This document shows, one piece after another, positions 33,901-40,732 of a stretch of DNA of 64,000 nucleotides; within the stretch, counting starts at the first letter, position 1, and each line of letters begins with the position of its first letter. This DNA is from an uncultured Oscillospiraceae bacterium (lineage in GTDB: Bacteria > Bacillota > Clostridia > Oscillospirales > Ruminococcaceae), in assembly GCA_910578255.1 (NCBI GenBank), contig CAJTQM010000004.1, positions 1 to 64,000 on the forward strand. The letters are read 5' to 3'. The notes beneath the pieces are model-generated. The model was not told the DNA's origin. It saw only the letters and a list, made by a program, of their open reading frames with translations, and searched no databases. Made by a program: the position numbers and the translations under genes.

Positions 33901-35553
33901 AGAGCCGAGCCCAGTGACGACGCTTTGTTAAAGTCCCTGGAATTGCAGGATCAGGACGGGAACAAGATTAAGACCTTTGGTTTCCATCCGGACGAGACCA
34001 GTTATAGTTTAAAAGTTCCTTACGAGACCAACGGGGTCAGCTTTACGCCCAATACCAATCATATGTGGGCCACCGTTCAGATCAATGAGGGGACGCAGAT
34101 GGACATAGTGAGGCCGTATGTCATTGCCAGCGGCAAAACCTCCAAGGTCTTTAAACTCAACGATCCGGGCAATCCTAAGGAGTTTCAGGTAGTCATTACG
34201 GCGGAAGACGGAGAAACCCAGAAGACATACAATATTTCCATCGACAGAGAGCCGCCCAGCAGCGACGCCCGGTTAAAAGGGCTGAAGGTAGATAATGCGG
34301 AGGAATTTAGTCCAGTTTTCGTCTCCAATGAGACCGATTACTCTGCGACCATTCCGGAAGGGGTCCAAGGGGCGATCATTACGGCAACGGTCAACCAGCC
34401 GGGCGCGACGATCCGGATTGGCTATGTGTTGAGCGACGGAAGCTTTCAGGTGATTCAGGCGGCAGAAAGCGGGAAGCCTTCCGATATGATTGAAATCATT
34501 GAGGTAAATCAAACGATTGGCGTTGAGGTTACGGCCCAGGACGGCGAAACCAAAATCATTTATAAGATCAACTTTACCAACGAAAACCTTGTCGAAAAGA
34601 CCAACAACGCCGATCTGCGGTCTTTGGTTGTGAACAAGGGGCAGATGACGCCGGACTTCCAGGCGGCGGTGACCGAATATGAGGTGGCCGTAACCGAGGA
34701 TACCTGGTCGGTGGATATCATCCCGCGGGTGGCCGATCCGCTGGCAACGATGCGGGTGCTGGCGGGAACTAAGGAAATCGGTGACTACAACGGCAACTAT
34801 GCACTGGCGCTGGTGGACGGGGAAAACGCCGTGACCATCGAGGTCACCTCTCCGGACGGGACGACAGTGAAGAATTACAGCCTGAAGATTTACCGCAACG
34901 AAGAGGGAAAACTGAAAAATCTGACCCCGCTGGAAGCGGAGCAGGTGGACTATAAGAATTCAGACAACGTGATCACAGTGATGATCAGCGAGTATCCGCG
35001 GGTTGGCGCCAGCGTCTTTAATACGCTGCGGGATTATCCGGAAAAGACGATCGTCTTCCAGGGAAATGACTATTCTTTGGAATTTAAAGCGTCGGATATC
35101 GACCGGGTTGTGCCGCAAAAAACAGTTTACGACTTTAGAATGTCCTTTGACTCGCCGGATTCGTCGGATATTTACAGTGAGATCGATTCCTATCAGGGCA
35201 ACGGCGACATTATCAACCGGGCGGTCTTTGTTTACTTCGAGGACGGCTCCAGCGACGATATGCTTCCGCTGCCGGGTCCTGCGGTTCTGCATTTGAACCT
35301 TGGCAACAAATATGGAAGTCAAACGCTGTACTGGCACTACTACAACCGGGCGAGAGAACGGATTGATTATTACGGAACGATCAGAAGCAATAAACAGGGG
35401 ACGGTTGCGGTTCGGATTGACCATTTTTCCACCTACATTGTCACGCCGTTCCATCGCATTGTCGGCTCGGAGGATTTGTCCAGTTCCATTGACGCGCTGG
35501 GCGCCGGTGGCAAGACCAATCCATATACTGGTTTGCGGGAGGTAAGATTTTGA
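30910..35553 (+). CDS. Large secreted protein with six cadherin-like beta-sandwich domains and terminal NPYTG
   Basis: This 1547-residue protein begins with a signal peptide (about 1-31: basic KFRK, hydrophobic core, ALAAA cleavage site). Residues 32-630 are a divergent beta-rich region. Six cadherin-like beta-sandwich repeats start near residues 631, 758, 877, 1004, 1119 and 1235, each opening like DATLKSLGI and containing TxYSxxVPY. A C-terminal domain (about 1340-1530) resembles those of other clostridial surface proteins. NPYTG, a sortase-type motif, is at 1537-1541, but only LREVRF follows, with no hydrophobic anchor. The TTGA overlap with the sortase start couples the two. A surface or filament-sheath role is inferred. 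Confidence 0.85.
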   Translation: MKFRKIQSVLLAAAMAFTILPLGSIQALAAATKPTTPTTTKPVLSFEKGDDGDSGKASIVTGRSIDILETFPGTVTFVRESMTIKNNAEGGSYNAGITVNKDSISVAEAFNPGAGTEGGSYTPESDPATKGDFNVTGNYYTVTAEGVLWEENTASGAKATGYVRSDTPSAITMLSSITLRCTSAEKLNQEPGFEVVPDSASGSLEKFEGGDVGVISYTQDPKKQKEIRLAIQKGNYRIELTLNPKLQYSFETDDKGNQILVDDGTGNKVPVPKETDNFVREGTTFRLDFQLPQSNPIMLTVYTPQAAMNEVETRVENSAGSRLTDSDRKEIDWEKLTDAQKEKLYAYMLSANNDFGYITGNFMLRQYIREFNARFKIEWEWRPADPADQNAIIKEGTNTEWQQMTVTAQEDDITGTLEATVYYETKEGSGVWQKSNTGAISKPVTIRGRGKLVGVTQVQEIGESGTKRYPVADPDAPEDEKTTDLPGIKTLDAYKGNVPGLDIHPVGPYQYDLQLNMGAKNGAAKYASVTVDGKDDVAKNSVVLRTWTGSDTPRDYTPGAEIFNPQTVLSSETPGLVNLSVIAQQLPPKAGPQQVTLTFRFFVQDRNGQIVPSSEKFSITINVRDSSPSQDSSLTALEIRDQENEKIEYPFASDQLSYTQNTTGTVHIPWKSEEITLTPFVNSDWGRDKPMSLTWYDSSGKQIGGPEEIFDGQKSVAIPFEKANSLVKLKVLVKCEDPRETYWSTYELDVIRDLPSDDATLKSLGIYFEDDSEMANNLISNFDPAETEYSIEVPYSTNRLRIRAEKNHKRAKGPTITPELVGNNQYDKDLQWLDGLKTRFTEATDGIVDVTFEMLAEDGVTTRTYTVHMRRLDPNNDPTLSGLLVGNADEENVPYEPGFKADTLTYTADIPYQTKQIKLNITPTDLNVSNIQIYSLNKDHLVFEMSQGQVKAGAWTSAMDVLPIDDDTILRVGHHTFYIVVTAENETDTQEYELRVRRAEPSDDALLKSLELQDQDGNKIKTFGFHPDETSYSLKVPYETNGVSFTPNTNHMWATVQINEGTQMDIVRPYVIASGKTSKVFKLNDPGNPKEFQVVITAEDGETQKTYNISIDREPPSSDARLKGLKVDNAEEFSPVFVSNETDYSATIPEGVQGAIITATVNQPGATIRIGYVLSDGSFQVIQAAESGKPSDMIEIIEVNQTIGVEVTAQDGETKIIYKINFTNENLVEKTNNADLRSLVVNKGQMTPDFQAAVTEYEVAVTEDTWSVDIIPRVADPLATMRVLAGTKEIGDYNGNYALALVDGENAVTIEVTSPDGTTVKNYSLKIYRNEEGKLKNLTPLEAEQVDYKNSDNVITVMISEYPRVGASVFNTLRDYPEKTIVFQGNDYSLEFKASDIDRVVPQKTVYDFRMSFDSPDSSDIYSEIDSYQGNGDIINRAVFVYFEDGSSDDMLPLPGPAVLHLNLGNKYGSQTLYWHYYNRARERIDYYGTIRSNKQGTVAVRIDHFSTYIVTPFHRIVGSEDLSSSIDALGAGGKTNPYTGLREVRF

Positions 35554-36371
35554 AAAAATTCCTGCTGGTACTTGGGATAGTGTTGACATTCGCGCTGCTG
35601 TTGGGAGCGGCCGCTTATGTTCTCCTTTTCATGGAGGACCCAGTCCCAGAGGAGGTAGGACAATCTGCCAGTATCGCCGAGAAGGTCAGCAAACCGAAAA
35701 ACGCCGATGTGCGCGACCAGGCAGAAACCCAGGCGGATATCCTGGAAATGCTGGACTACGAAACCCGCAAGAATCGGGATACGGTGGGCTGGCTGGTGGT
35801 GCCGGGAACCAAGATTAACAACAGCGTTCTCCAGTCGTATGACAATGCGGTTTATCTGCGGCAGGATGAGCGGCGGGAATACGACCTGTACGGCTGCTAT
35901 TTTGTGGATTATGAGTGCTCGGTGGGCTCTCGGGAGGAATTGAGCCCCAACACCATCATCTATGGGCACAGCGACCTAAAGGACAATCCGGACGGACCGA
36001 GATTTTCCCAGTTGTACCATTTTACCGACGCGGATTTTGCCCGGGAAACGCCGGTGATACAATTTTCCACGCTGGACGGTTTTATGTACTGGGAGGTTTT
36101 TGCGGTATTGTATACGGAACTGAACGACAGCTTTATTTCGCCGGATCCGCCGGAGGGCATTGACCGGATGGCGGCGGCGGCGATGGAAAAATCCCTATAC
36201 GACTATGGTGTGGAGGTCGGGCCGCAGGACCATGTCCTGCTCCTTTCCACCTGCACTGGCAGCTATGGCGCCAACGATACGAATCACCGGTTTGTCGTGC
36301 TGGCAAAGCTTTTGCCGGAGGACGCCGAGATTCCCACCCAGGCGCAGCTGGAGGTTCGAACAGAAAGTTAG
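35550..36371 (+). CDS. Class B-like sortase
   Basis: This 273-residue transpeptidase has an N-terminal membrane anchor (about 4-28), then a sortase barrel with catalytic His140 (YGHSD), Cys235 (LLSTCTG) and Arg247 (NHRFVV). The layout and the TVGWLVVPGTKINNSVLQ segment fit class B. It starts with TTG at 35550, with GGGAGG just upstream inside the cadherin-like gene, whose stop overlaps it in TTGA. Its substrate is probably that protein. It is followed 12 bases later by flgB, so the surface module sits within the motility region. Confidence 0.88.
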   Translation: MKKFLLVLGIVLTFALLLGAAAYVLLFMEDPVPEEVGQSASIAEKVSKPKNADVRDQAETQADILEMLDYETRKNRDTVGWLVVPGTKINNSVLQSYDNAVYLRQDERREYDLYGCYFVDYECSVGSREELSPNTIIYGHSDLKDNPDGPRFSQLYHFTDADFARETPVIQFSTLDGFMYWEVFAVLYTELNDSFISPDPPEGIDRMAAAAMEKSLYDYGVEVGPQDHVLLLSTCTGSYGANDTNHRFVVLAKLLPEDAEIPTQAQLEVRTES

Positions 36372-36383
36372 GAGGAAAAACCA

Positions 36384-36731
36384 ATGTTTTTTGATTCCAA
36401 GCAGTTTTCCGTTATGCGCGGCGGCTTAGAGGGTCTGGCCATTCAGCAGCAGACGATTCTGCACAATCTGGCAAACCTGGACACGCCGGGCTATAAGGCC
36501 CGGTCGGTAAGCTTTGAGAATGTATTGAAGGATTCCAAAAGCCGGTACGATCTGAAGGCCTACATCTACACCGACGACGCGACCTCGATCCGGCCGGATG
36601 GAAATAACGTGGACGCCGATACCGAGAGTTTGAAGCTTTATCAAAACTATGTACAGCAGCTGTATCTGTACCAGAAAATCAGCGGACAGTTCAGCAATCT
36701 TCGGTATGTGATGAACCAGTCGGCCAAATAG
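36384..36731 (+). CDS. flgB: Flagellar basal-body rod protein FlgB
   Basis: This 115-residue protein is the proximal rod subunit. It has GGLEGLAIQQQTILHNLANL and DTPGYKARSVSFENVL, the rod-protein motif, at the N-terminus, and a helical C-terminus with NYVQQLYLYQKISGQFSNL. Length is slightly below the usual 130. GGAGG precedes it. It lies 18 bases before flgC. Confidence 0.94.
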   Translation: MFFDSKQFSVMRGGLEGLAIQQQTILHNLANLDTPGYKARSVSFENVLKDSKSRYDLKAYIYTDDATSIRPDGNNVDADTESLKLYQNYVQQLYLYQKISGQFSNLRYVMNQSAK

Positions 36732-36749
36732 CACAAAGGAGGGCTTTTC

Positions 36750-37184
36750 ATGTCTTTACTTGATTCGATGAACATTACCGGCTCTGCTCTGACCGCAGAA
36801 CGCTTTCGCATGGATGTTGCTTTGCAGAATCTGGCCAACGTAAACAACACCCGCACCGCTGCCGGCGAGCCCTATCGCCGCAAGCAGGTGATCTTCCAGG
36901 AACGGGGGGTCAGCTTTGCCAGCGCGCTGCGGGAAGAAGAGGCCCGGGTAAAAGGCGGCGGTGTCCGGGTGACCCGGGTGGTCGAGAGCCAGCGGGACTT
37001 TATCCCGGTGTACGATCCGGCTCATCCCGACGCCAATGAGGAGGGCTACGTCATGATGCCAAATGTGGACGCCACCGAGGAGCGGATCGACCTGATGGCC
37101 GCCTCCAATTCCTACGAAGCGAACCTGACCGCCCTTTCGCTGGTGAAATCTTTGGCGCTGAAGGCGCTGGAAATCGGCAAATAG
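36750..37184 (+). CDS. flgC: Flagellar basal-body rod protein FlgC
   Basis: This 144-residue rod protein has SMNITGSALTAERFRMDVAL and ANVNNTRTAAGEPYRRKQVI at the start, and NVDATEERIDLMAASNSYEA near the end, the usual FlgC signature. AAGGAGG precedes it. Unlike most Firmicutes, fliE does not follow; it is 7.8 kb downstream, with the MotA-like, ComFB, RNA, flagellin and receptor genes between. Confidence 0.95.
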   Translation: MSLLDSMNITGSALTAERFRMDVALQNLANVNNTRTAAGEPYRRKQVIFQERGVSFASALREEEARVKGGGVRVTRVVESQRDFIPVYDPAHPDANEEGYVMMPNVDATEERIDLMAASNSYEANLTALSLVKSLALKALEIGK

Positions 37185-37256
37185 CAGGTACGGACACGTT
37201 AAGGCGTTTGCCCAAAGACGGGCCGGCGGCCAGATTTGCCAAGACGGAGGATTTTT

Positions 37257-37709
37257 ATGCAGTATACAATGAGCGCCGAATATTTCGCTCAGCAGATTCA
37301 ATGCACCCGCGAAGGAAAACACGAGACGTTGCCGACGGTCCGCCAGCTGGTAGAACTGGCCTTTGCGGCGCGCAGCGAGGGACTGCTGAAAATGGACGAT
37401 ATGGTCAACGACTACGCAAGATTCCCGGACCCGTTTTTGCGCAAGGCGGTGAACCTTGTGGTGGAGGTCGCCAATCCCGACGCCATTCGTCAGGTGCTTT
37501 ATAACTTTATCCTCTCGTCGAAACGGGTTGCCAACAATAATCAGTTTCTCAATCAGGTGGTCATCACCGAGACAATGCTGGCCATCAGCCGGTCGGATGA
37601 TTTGGACTACGTGTTCACCTACCTCGTTCCCTCTTTTTTTGGGGTGGAGTACGAGCGGGAAGTGGTGAACGTTTACCGCAACTACAAAAAACAGCTGTTG
37701 GGAAGATAA
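37257..37709 (+). CDS. Soluble MotA cytoplasmic-domain-like protein
   Basis: This 150-residue protein has no membrane segment. Residues 31-85 align with the cytoplasmic part of MotA: LVELAFAARSEGLL matches IVDLAKEARINGLL and DPFLRKAVNLVVEVANPDAI matches DPFLKNSMMLVVDAVEPEKV in the MotA at 54934. It keeps an Arg (39) and an acidic residue eight positions later (Asp47), the pair that in E. coli MotA (R90, E98) contacts FliG. The membrane helices and the rest of the stator channel are missing. It may compete with or adjust stator-rotor contact. It is followed 36 bases later by a ComFB gene. GGAGG precedes the start at 37257. Confidence 0.65.
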   Translation: MQYTMSAEYFAQQIQCTREGKHETLPTVRQLVELAFAARSEGLLKMDDMVNDYARFPDPFLRKAVNLVVEVANPDAIRQVLYNFILSSKRVANNNQFLNQVVITETMLAISRSDDLDYVFTYLVPSFFGVEYEREVVNVYRNYKKQLLGR

Positions 37710-37745
37710 CACCCCATCTGCCACGAGTCAGAAAGGATGATCGGG

Positions 37746-38009
37746 ATGTCGGATTACAAAAACGTAATGGAAGATTTGATCGAGGAGGAGTTTGACAGCC
37801 TGCAGCCCACCTTGGACTGCTGCACCTGCGAGGCCTGCCGCAGCGATATGATCGCTTATGCTTTGAATCAGCTGCCGCCCAAATACGTAGCTACCCGCAA
37901 GGGGGAGGTCTACTCCAAAACCTTTATTTTGCGCAATCAGCACCGGACCGACATTATGGCCGCGCTGACCAAGGCTGCCAGCGTTGTAAAGGCCAATCCC
38001 CGTCACTAG
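37746..38009 (+). CDS. ComFB-family protein
   Basis: This 87-residue protein is a minimal ComFB domain: NVMEDLIEEEFDSLQPTLD, the Cys cluster CCTCEACRSDMIAYALNQLP and PPKYV, ending in a helix with ASVVKANPRH. The end resembles that of the longer ComFB protein at 19081 (ILQVKSHPQH). Some cyanobacterial ComFB proteins are reported cyclic-dinucleotide receptors. Paired here with the MotA-like gene, it may act on motility. The ATG at 37746 is 8 bases after AAAGGA. Confidence 0.8.
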   Translation: MSDYKNVMEDLIEEEFDSLQPTLDCCTCEACRSDMIAYALNQLPPKYVATRKGEVYSKTFILRNQHRTDIMAALTKAASVVKANPRH

Positions 38010-38095
38010 TTTTGCGTAAAACGGCTGTGGAGCCGCGAAAAAAGCGTCGGCTGACGTTTGAACCGGCGCGGCGTATACCAAAAATACACAAAAGA

Positions 38096-38308
38096 GGCGC
38101 TGTCAGCAGACGGTTTGTCCTCATGATTTAGTCAAAGAATTTGACCGCAACATTTGGAGGATGGGCGGTCATTTTCTTTTGCAAATCTGGCAAACCAGCG
38201 GTTACAACGCCCAGGATCACCATGCAAAAAAGCCCTTCGTATGGAACCGTGCGCATCACCTGCTTTCAAAAGGGGAGTGACAAACCGCCTGCCGAATGCG
38301 ACAGCGCC
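38096..38308 (+). ncRNA. Structured RNA of about 213 nt, candidate raiA-motif RNA
   Basis: The ends pair as GGCGCTGTC (38096-38104) with GACAGCGCC (38300-38308). A second helix, CGGTTTGTC (38111-38119) with GACAAACCG (38279-38287), lies inside after asymmetric internal loops. Internal hairpins include TGACCGC (38142-38148) with GCGGTCA (38165-38171) and CTGG-CAAA-CCAG (38187-38198). The last 33 bases recur exactly at the window start, upstream of raiA. A large closed, branched fold with a copy upstream of raiA fits the raiA-motif ncRNA of Firmicutes, whose loss affects sporulation and aggregation in Clostridium. Family identity is inferred. Confidence 0.65.
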
Positions 38309-38339
38309 AAAAATATTTTAGAAAATTGGTTTGAACAAT

Positions 38340-38402
38340 GCAGGACAGCCCGCGCCGTTTTCCTGCGAAAACCGCTTTCCACGGCCGTTTTTTGCGTCCT
38401 GC
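38340..38402 (+). other. Inverted repeat in flagellin leader region
   Basis: GCAGGAC (38340-38346) pairs with GTCCTGC (38396-38402). An internal CAGGA/TCCTG pair would compete with it, and a T run (TTTTTT) precedes the right arm. It could end the upstream RNA or be part of the flagellin leader. Confidence 0.35.
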
Positions 38403-38489
38403 TCGAATTCGAGAAAAAATTTGCCAGAATCCGCTTTAGTTTTTGGCAGGAGCAACGAATATTGTTGTTGAAAGCAAATTTGGTTTTCG

Positions 38490-38524
38490 GTTCCGGCCCT
38501 TGCAGGGCCCGCGGGGGGCGGAAC
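38490..38524 (+). promoter_or_regulatory. GC-rich hairpin in flagellin leader
   Basis: GTTCCG (38490-38495) pairs with CGGAAC (38519-38524) and encloses GGCCC-TTGCA-GGGCC. It lies about 60 bases before the flagellin start codon and may stabilise the abundant mRNA. Confidence 0.45.
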
Positions 38525-38550
38525 TTGAAAATAAACAAAGCGTGGCTTCA

Positions 38551-38577
38551 AGGATGAGGCCGCATATTACAAGGAGG
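38551..38577 (+). promoter_or_regulatory. Dual CsrA-type GGA sites over the flagellin ribosome site
   Basis: AGGAT (38551-38555) and AAGGAGG (38571-38577) place two GGA motifs 21 bases apart, the second being the Shine-Dalgarno. This matches the layout of the CsrA targets in the B. subtilis hag leader. fliW and csrA are both in the window. Confidence 0.55.
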
Positions 38578-38584
38578 TTTCACC

Positions 38585-40618
38585 ATGGGAATGGTAGTAA
38601 GAACAAACACAATGGCACTGAACGCATACCGTCAGCTGGGCATGAACAACAGCGCGGTATCTAAATCTCTGGAAAAACTGTCTTCCGGCTTCCGCATTAA
38701 CCGCGCTGGCGACGACGCCGCTGGCCTGGCGATCAGCGAGAAGATGAAAGCGCAGATCAAAGGCTTGGAGACTGCTTCTGCCAACGCGCAGGACGGCATC
38801 AGCCTGATCCAGACTGCTGAGGGGAACCTCAACGAAGTACACGATATGCTCAACCGTATGGTAGAGCTGGCAGGCAAATCCGCCAACGGCACCTACACCT
38901 CTCAGGAGCGTAAGGCGCTGCAGGATGAGGTTGACTCTCTGCTTTCCGAAATTGATCGTATCAGCCAGTCCGCTAACTTCAACGGCACCAAGCTGCTCAA
39001 CGGCACTATGGGTCTGAACAACGAGGGAATCGGCATCGGCGCTTCTAGCGAGTATGTTGCCGCTGGCGAGAAATCTATGACGGTTGACCCATTGCATGCC
39101 AGCGCTTCTGGCTCTGAAGTAAAACCGTCCTTCACCGTTGACTTTGCTGATTTCTCTGTAGCATATGATAAAGCAGGTGCGGCTGCGAAATCTGGTGCGG
39201 ATGTTGGTCTGTCCATTGGCGGCCAGGCGGTTAAGATGTGGGATGGTGCCGACAGCTTTGATGCTACTCTCAAAAGCGAAGGTAATACTAATGATACTGC
39301 CCATACGATTGACGGCGCGGCGCTGCAAACATTGCTGACTACTGCTGGCGCTGTCCAAATTGGTGACTATGTGTATAAAGCAGAAGCTGGTACTGGTGAA
39401 AATGCTGTAAAATTCACCTTCCTTGGCAAAGCAGAAGCAACACCTACCAACAATCCGACTGCTGACACGAAGGTTCCGGAAGATCTGGAAATCCCGAAAG
39501 GCAACCTCACTGTTTCGCTCACCAACGAATCTGGTGACAAGACCGAGACCAATCGTATTGACTGCCCGGTATACGACATTAAAGACCCCGCTGCCGGCGC
39601 AGATCCGGTTCGTGCAGGCGCGACCACAACTTTGAGCGCTGACATGATCAAGGCTGGCAACACCCTGACCATCGGCAAGACGGTTTTCACCTTCAAAGAA
39701 GGTAAATTGCCTACTACTTTGGCTGATAACTCTGGCGCTAACCAGGATATTTATGTAGACAGCAGCCTGAGCGCTGACGAGCAGATGGAAATGGTAACCG
39801 CTCAGCTGTCCCATATGTCCGCGAAGATTGAAAAAGATGTGAACGGCACGAAGACGGAGTTCACCTTTAACATCGGTCGTAGCGCTGACGGCAAGAGCAT
39901 TGAGATTGAGGAAAAAGTTCAGACCAATGCAGCTAACCTTGGTAAATTCACCGCAGATGAATTGAAAGCTGCGTTCAAAGTAAGCACCCAGGAAGCGATG
40001 GCCAGCACCGAGATCACCTTTAAGGACAACGATAAGCTGGCCACCAAAGAGACCATTTTGGTTGACGGCAAAGAGATCGAGTTCGAAAAGGGCAAAGATA
40101 CCGCTGAGACGATGGCAAACCTGCAGGCGAAGCTGGGTGATTATACTGTTACCGTTAACGGCAACAAGATGACCATCGCTGCAAAAACCTCTGCTGGTAC
40201 TGCTCCGAAGATCGCTGGCGCTGGCCTGACCCTGCAAATTGGCGATACCGCTGACAGCTACAACAAGATGAATGTCAAGGTAGCTGACATGAGCACTAAG
40301 GGTCTGGGCATCAATGGTCTGTCCATCATGAACGAGGTTTCCGCCTCCGAAGCGATTGACACCATCAAGAATGCGATCAACGACGTTTCTACTGCTCGTG
40401 CAGGTATGGGCGCTCTGCAGAACCGCTTAGAGCACACCATCAACAACTTGGATGTTGCGGTAGAGAATCTGAGCGCTGCAAACAGCCGTATCCGTGACAC
40501 TGATATGGCCAAAGAGATGATGAACTACACCAAGATGAACGTACTGGTACAGTCCGCTCAGGCTATGTTGGCCCAGGCGAACCAGCAGCCTCAGTCCGTA
40601 CTGCAGCTGCTCCAGTAA
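38585..40618 (+). CDS. hag: Flagellin
   Basis: This 677-residue flagellin has conserved ends and a long variable centre. The N-terminal D0/D1 region (1-150) shows RTNTMALNAYRQLGMNNSAV, LEKLSSGFRINRAGDDAAGL and ANFNGTKLLNG. The C-terminal region has AGMGALQNRLEHTINNLDVA, NSRIRDTDMAKEMMNYTKMN and ends QSVLQLLQ. The centre (about 155-580) is Thr/Asp/Lys-rich and would be surface exposed. Codon use (GCT, CGT, GGC) differs from neighbours, as in very highly expressed genes. A strong AAGGAGG site lies within a likely CsrA target. Confidence 0.97.
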   Translation: MGMVVRTNTMALNAYRQLGMNNSAVSKSLEKLSSGFRINRAGDDAAGLAISEKMKAQIKGLETASANAQDGISLIQTAEGNLNEVHDMLNRMVELAGKSANGTYTSQERKALQDEVDSLLSEIDRISQSANFNGTKLLNGTMGLNNEGIGIGASSEYVAAGEKSMTVDPLHASASGSEVKPSFTVDFADFSVAYDKAGAAAKSGADVGLSIGGQAVKMWDGADSFDATLKSEGNTNDTAHTIDGAALQTLLTTAGAVQIGDYVYKAEAGTGENAVKFTFLGKAEATPTNNPTADTKVPEDLEIPKGNLTVSLTNESGDKTETNRIDCPVYDIKDPAAGADPVRAGATTTLSADMIKAGNTLTIGKTVFTFKEGKLPTTLADNSGANQDIYVDSSLSADEQMEMVTAQLSHMSAKIEKDVNGTKTEFTFNIGRSADGKSIEIEEKVQTNAANLGKFTADELKAAFKVSTQEAMASTEITFKDNDKLATKETILVDGKEIEFEKGKDTAETMANLQAKLGDYTVTVNGNKMTIAAKTSAGTAPKIAGAGLTLQIGDTADSYNKMNVKVADMSTKGLGINGLSIMNEVSASEAIDTIKNAINDVSTARAGMGALQNRLEHTINNLDVAVENLSAANSRIRDTDMAKEMMNYTKMNVLVQSAQAMLAQANQQPQSVLQLLQ

Positions 40619-40682
40619 GCATCCGGTTCAAATTCTCATCACGCTTTCGCCGTTTTGGCGGCAAATCACAAATGGTGAGAGA

Positions 40683-40715
40683 AGGGGGAAGCGAAAGCTT
40701 CCCTCTTTTTTTTCG
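40683..40715 (+). terminator. Terminator of flagellin
   Basis: GGGGAAGC-GAAA-GCTTCCCT, a GAAA tetraloop hairpin, is followed by eight T. Confidence 0.9.
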
Positions 40716-40732
40716 AAAGGGGGAGGTAGACC

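Larger units (their letters stand above)
38010..38584 (+). other. 575-base region between comFB and flagellin genes
   Basis: It contains the structured RNA (38096-38308), further inverted repeats at 38340-38402 and 38490-38524, and the CsrA-type leader sites (38551-38577). I see no protein gene that I can support and no convincing promoter for flagellin, though one must lie here. Confidence 0.6.

Noticed and set aside
35530..35565. Programmed -1 frameshift fusing the cadherin-like protein to the sortase
   Set aside because: The codons before the stop (AGA TTT) do not allow good re-pairing in the -1 frame, and the A run lies after the stop. Simple translational coupling explains the overlap.
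38161..38280. 39-codon reading frame inside the structured RNA (ATG to TGA)
   Set aside because: GGAGG directly abuts the ATG, leaving no spacing, and the frame is covered by helices of the RNA fold. Its end (GAG TGA) coincides with the repeat at the window edge, but the RNA explains that repeat better.
38141..38557. 138-codon plus-strand frame before flagellin
   Set aside because: It crosses the structured RNA and the leader hairpins, has no ribosome site and no family resemblance.
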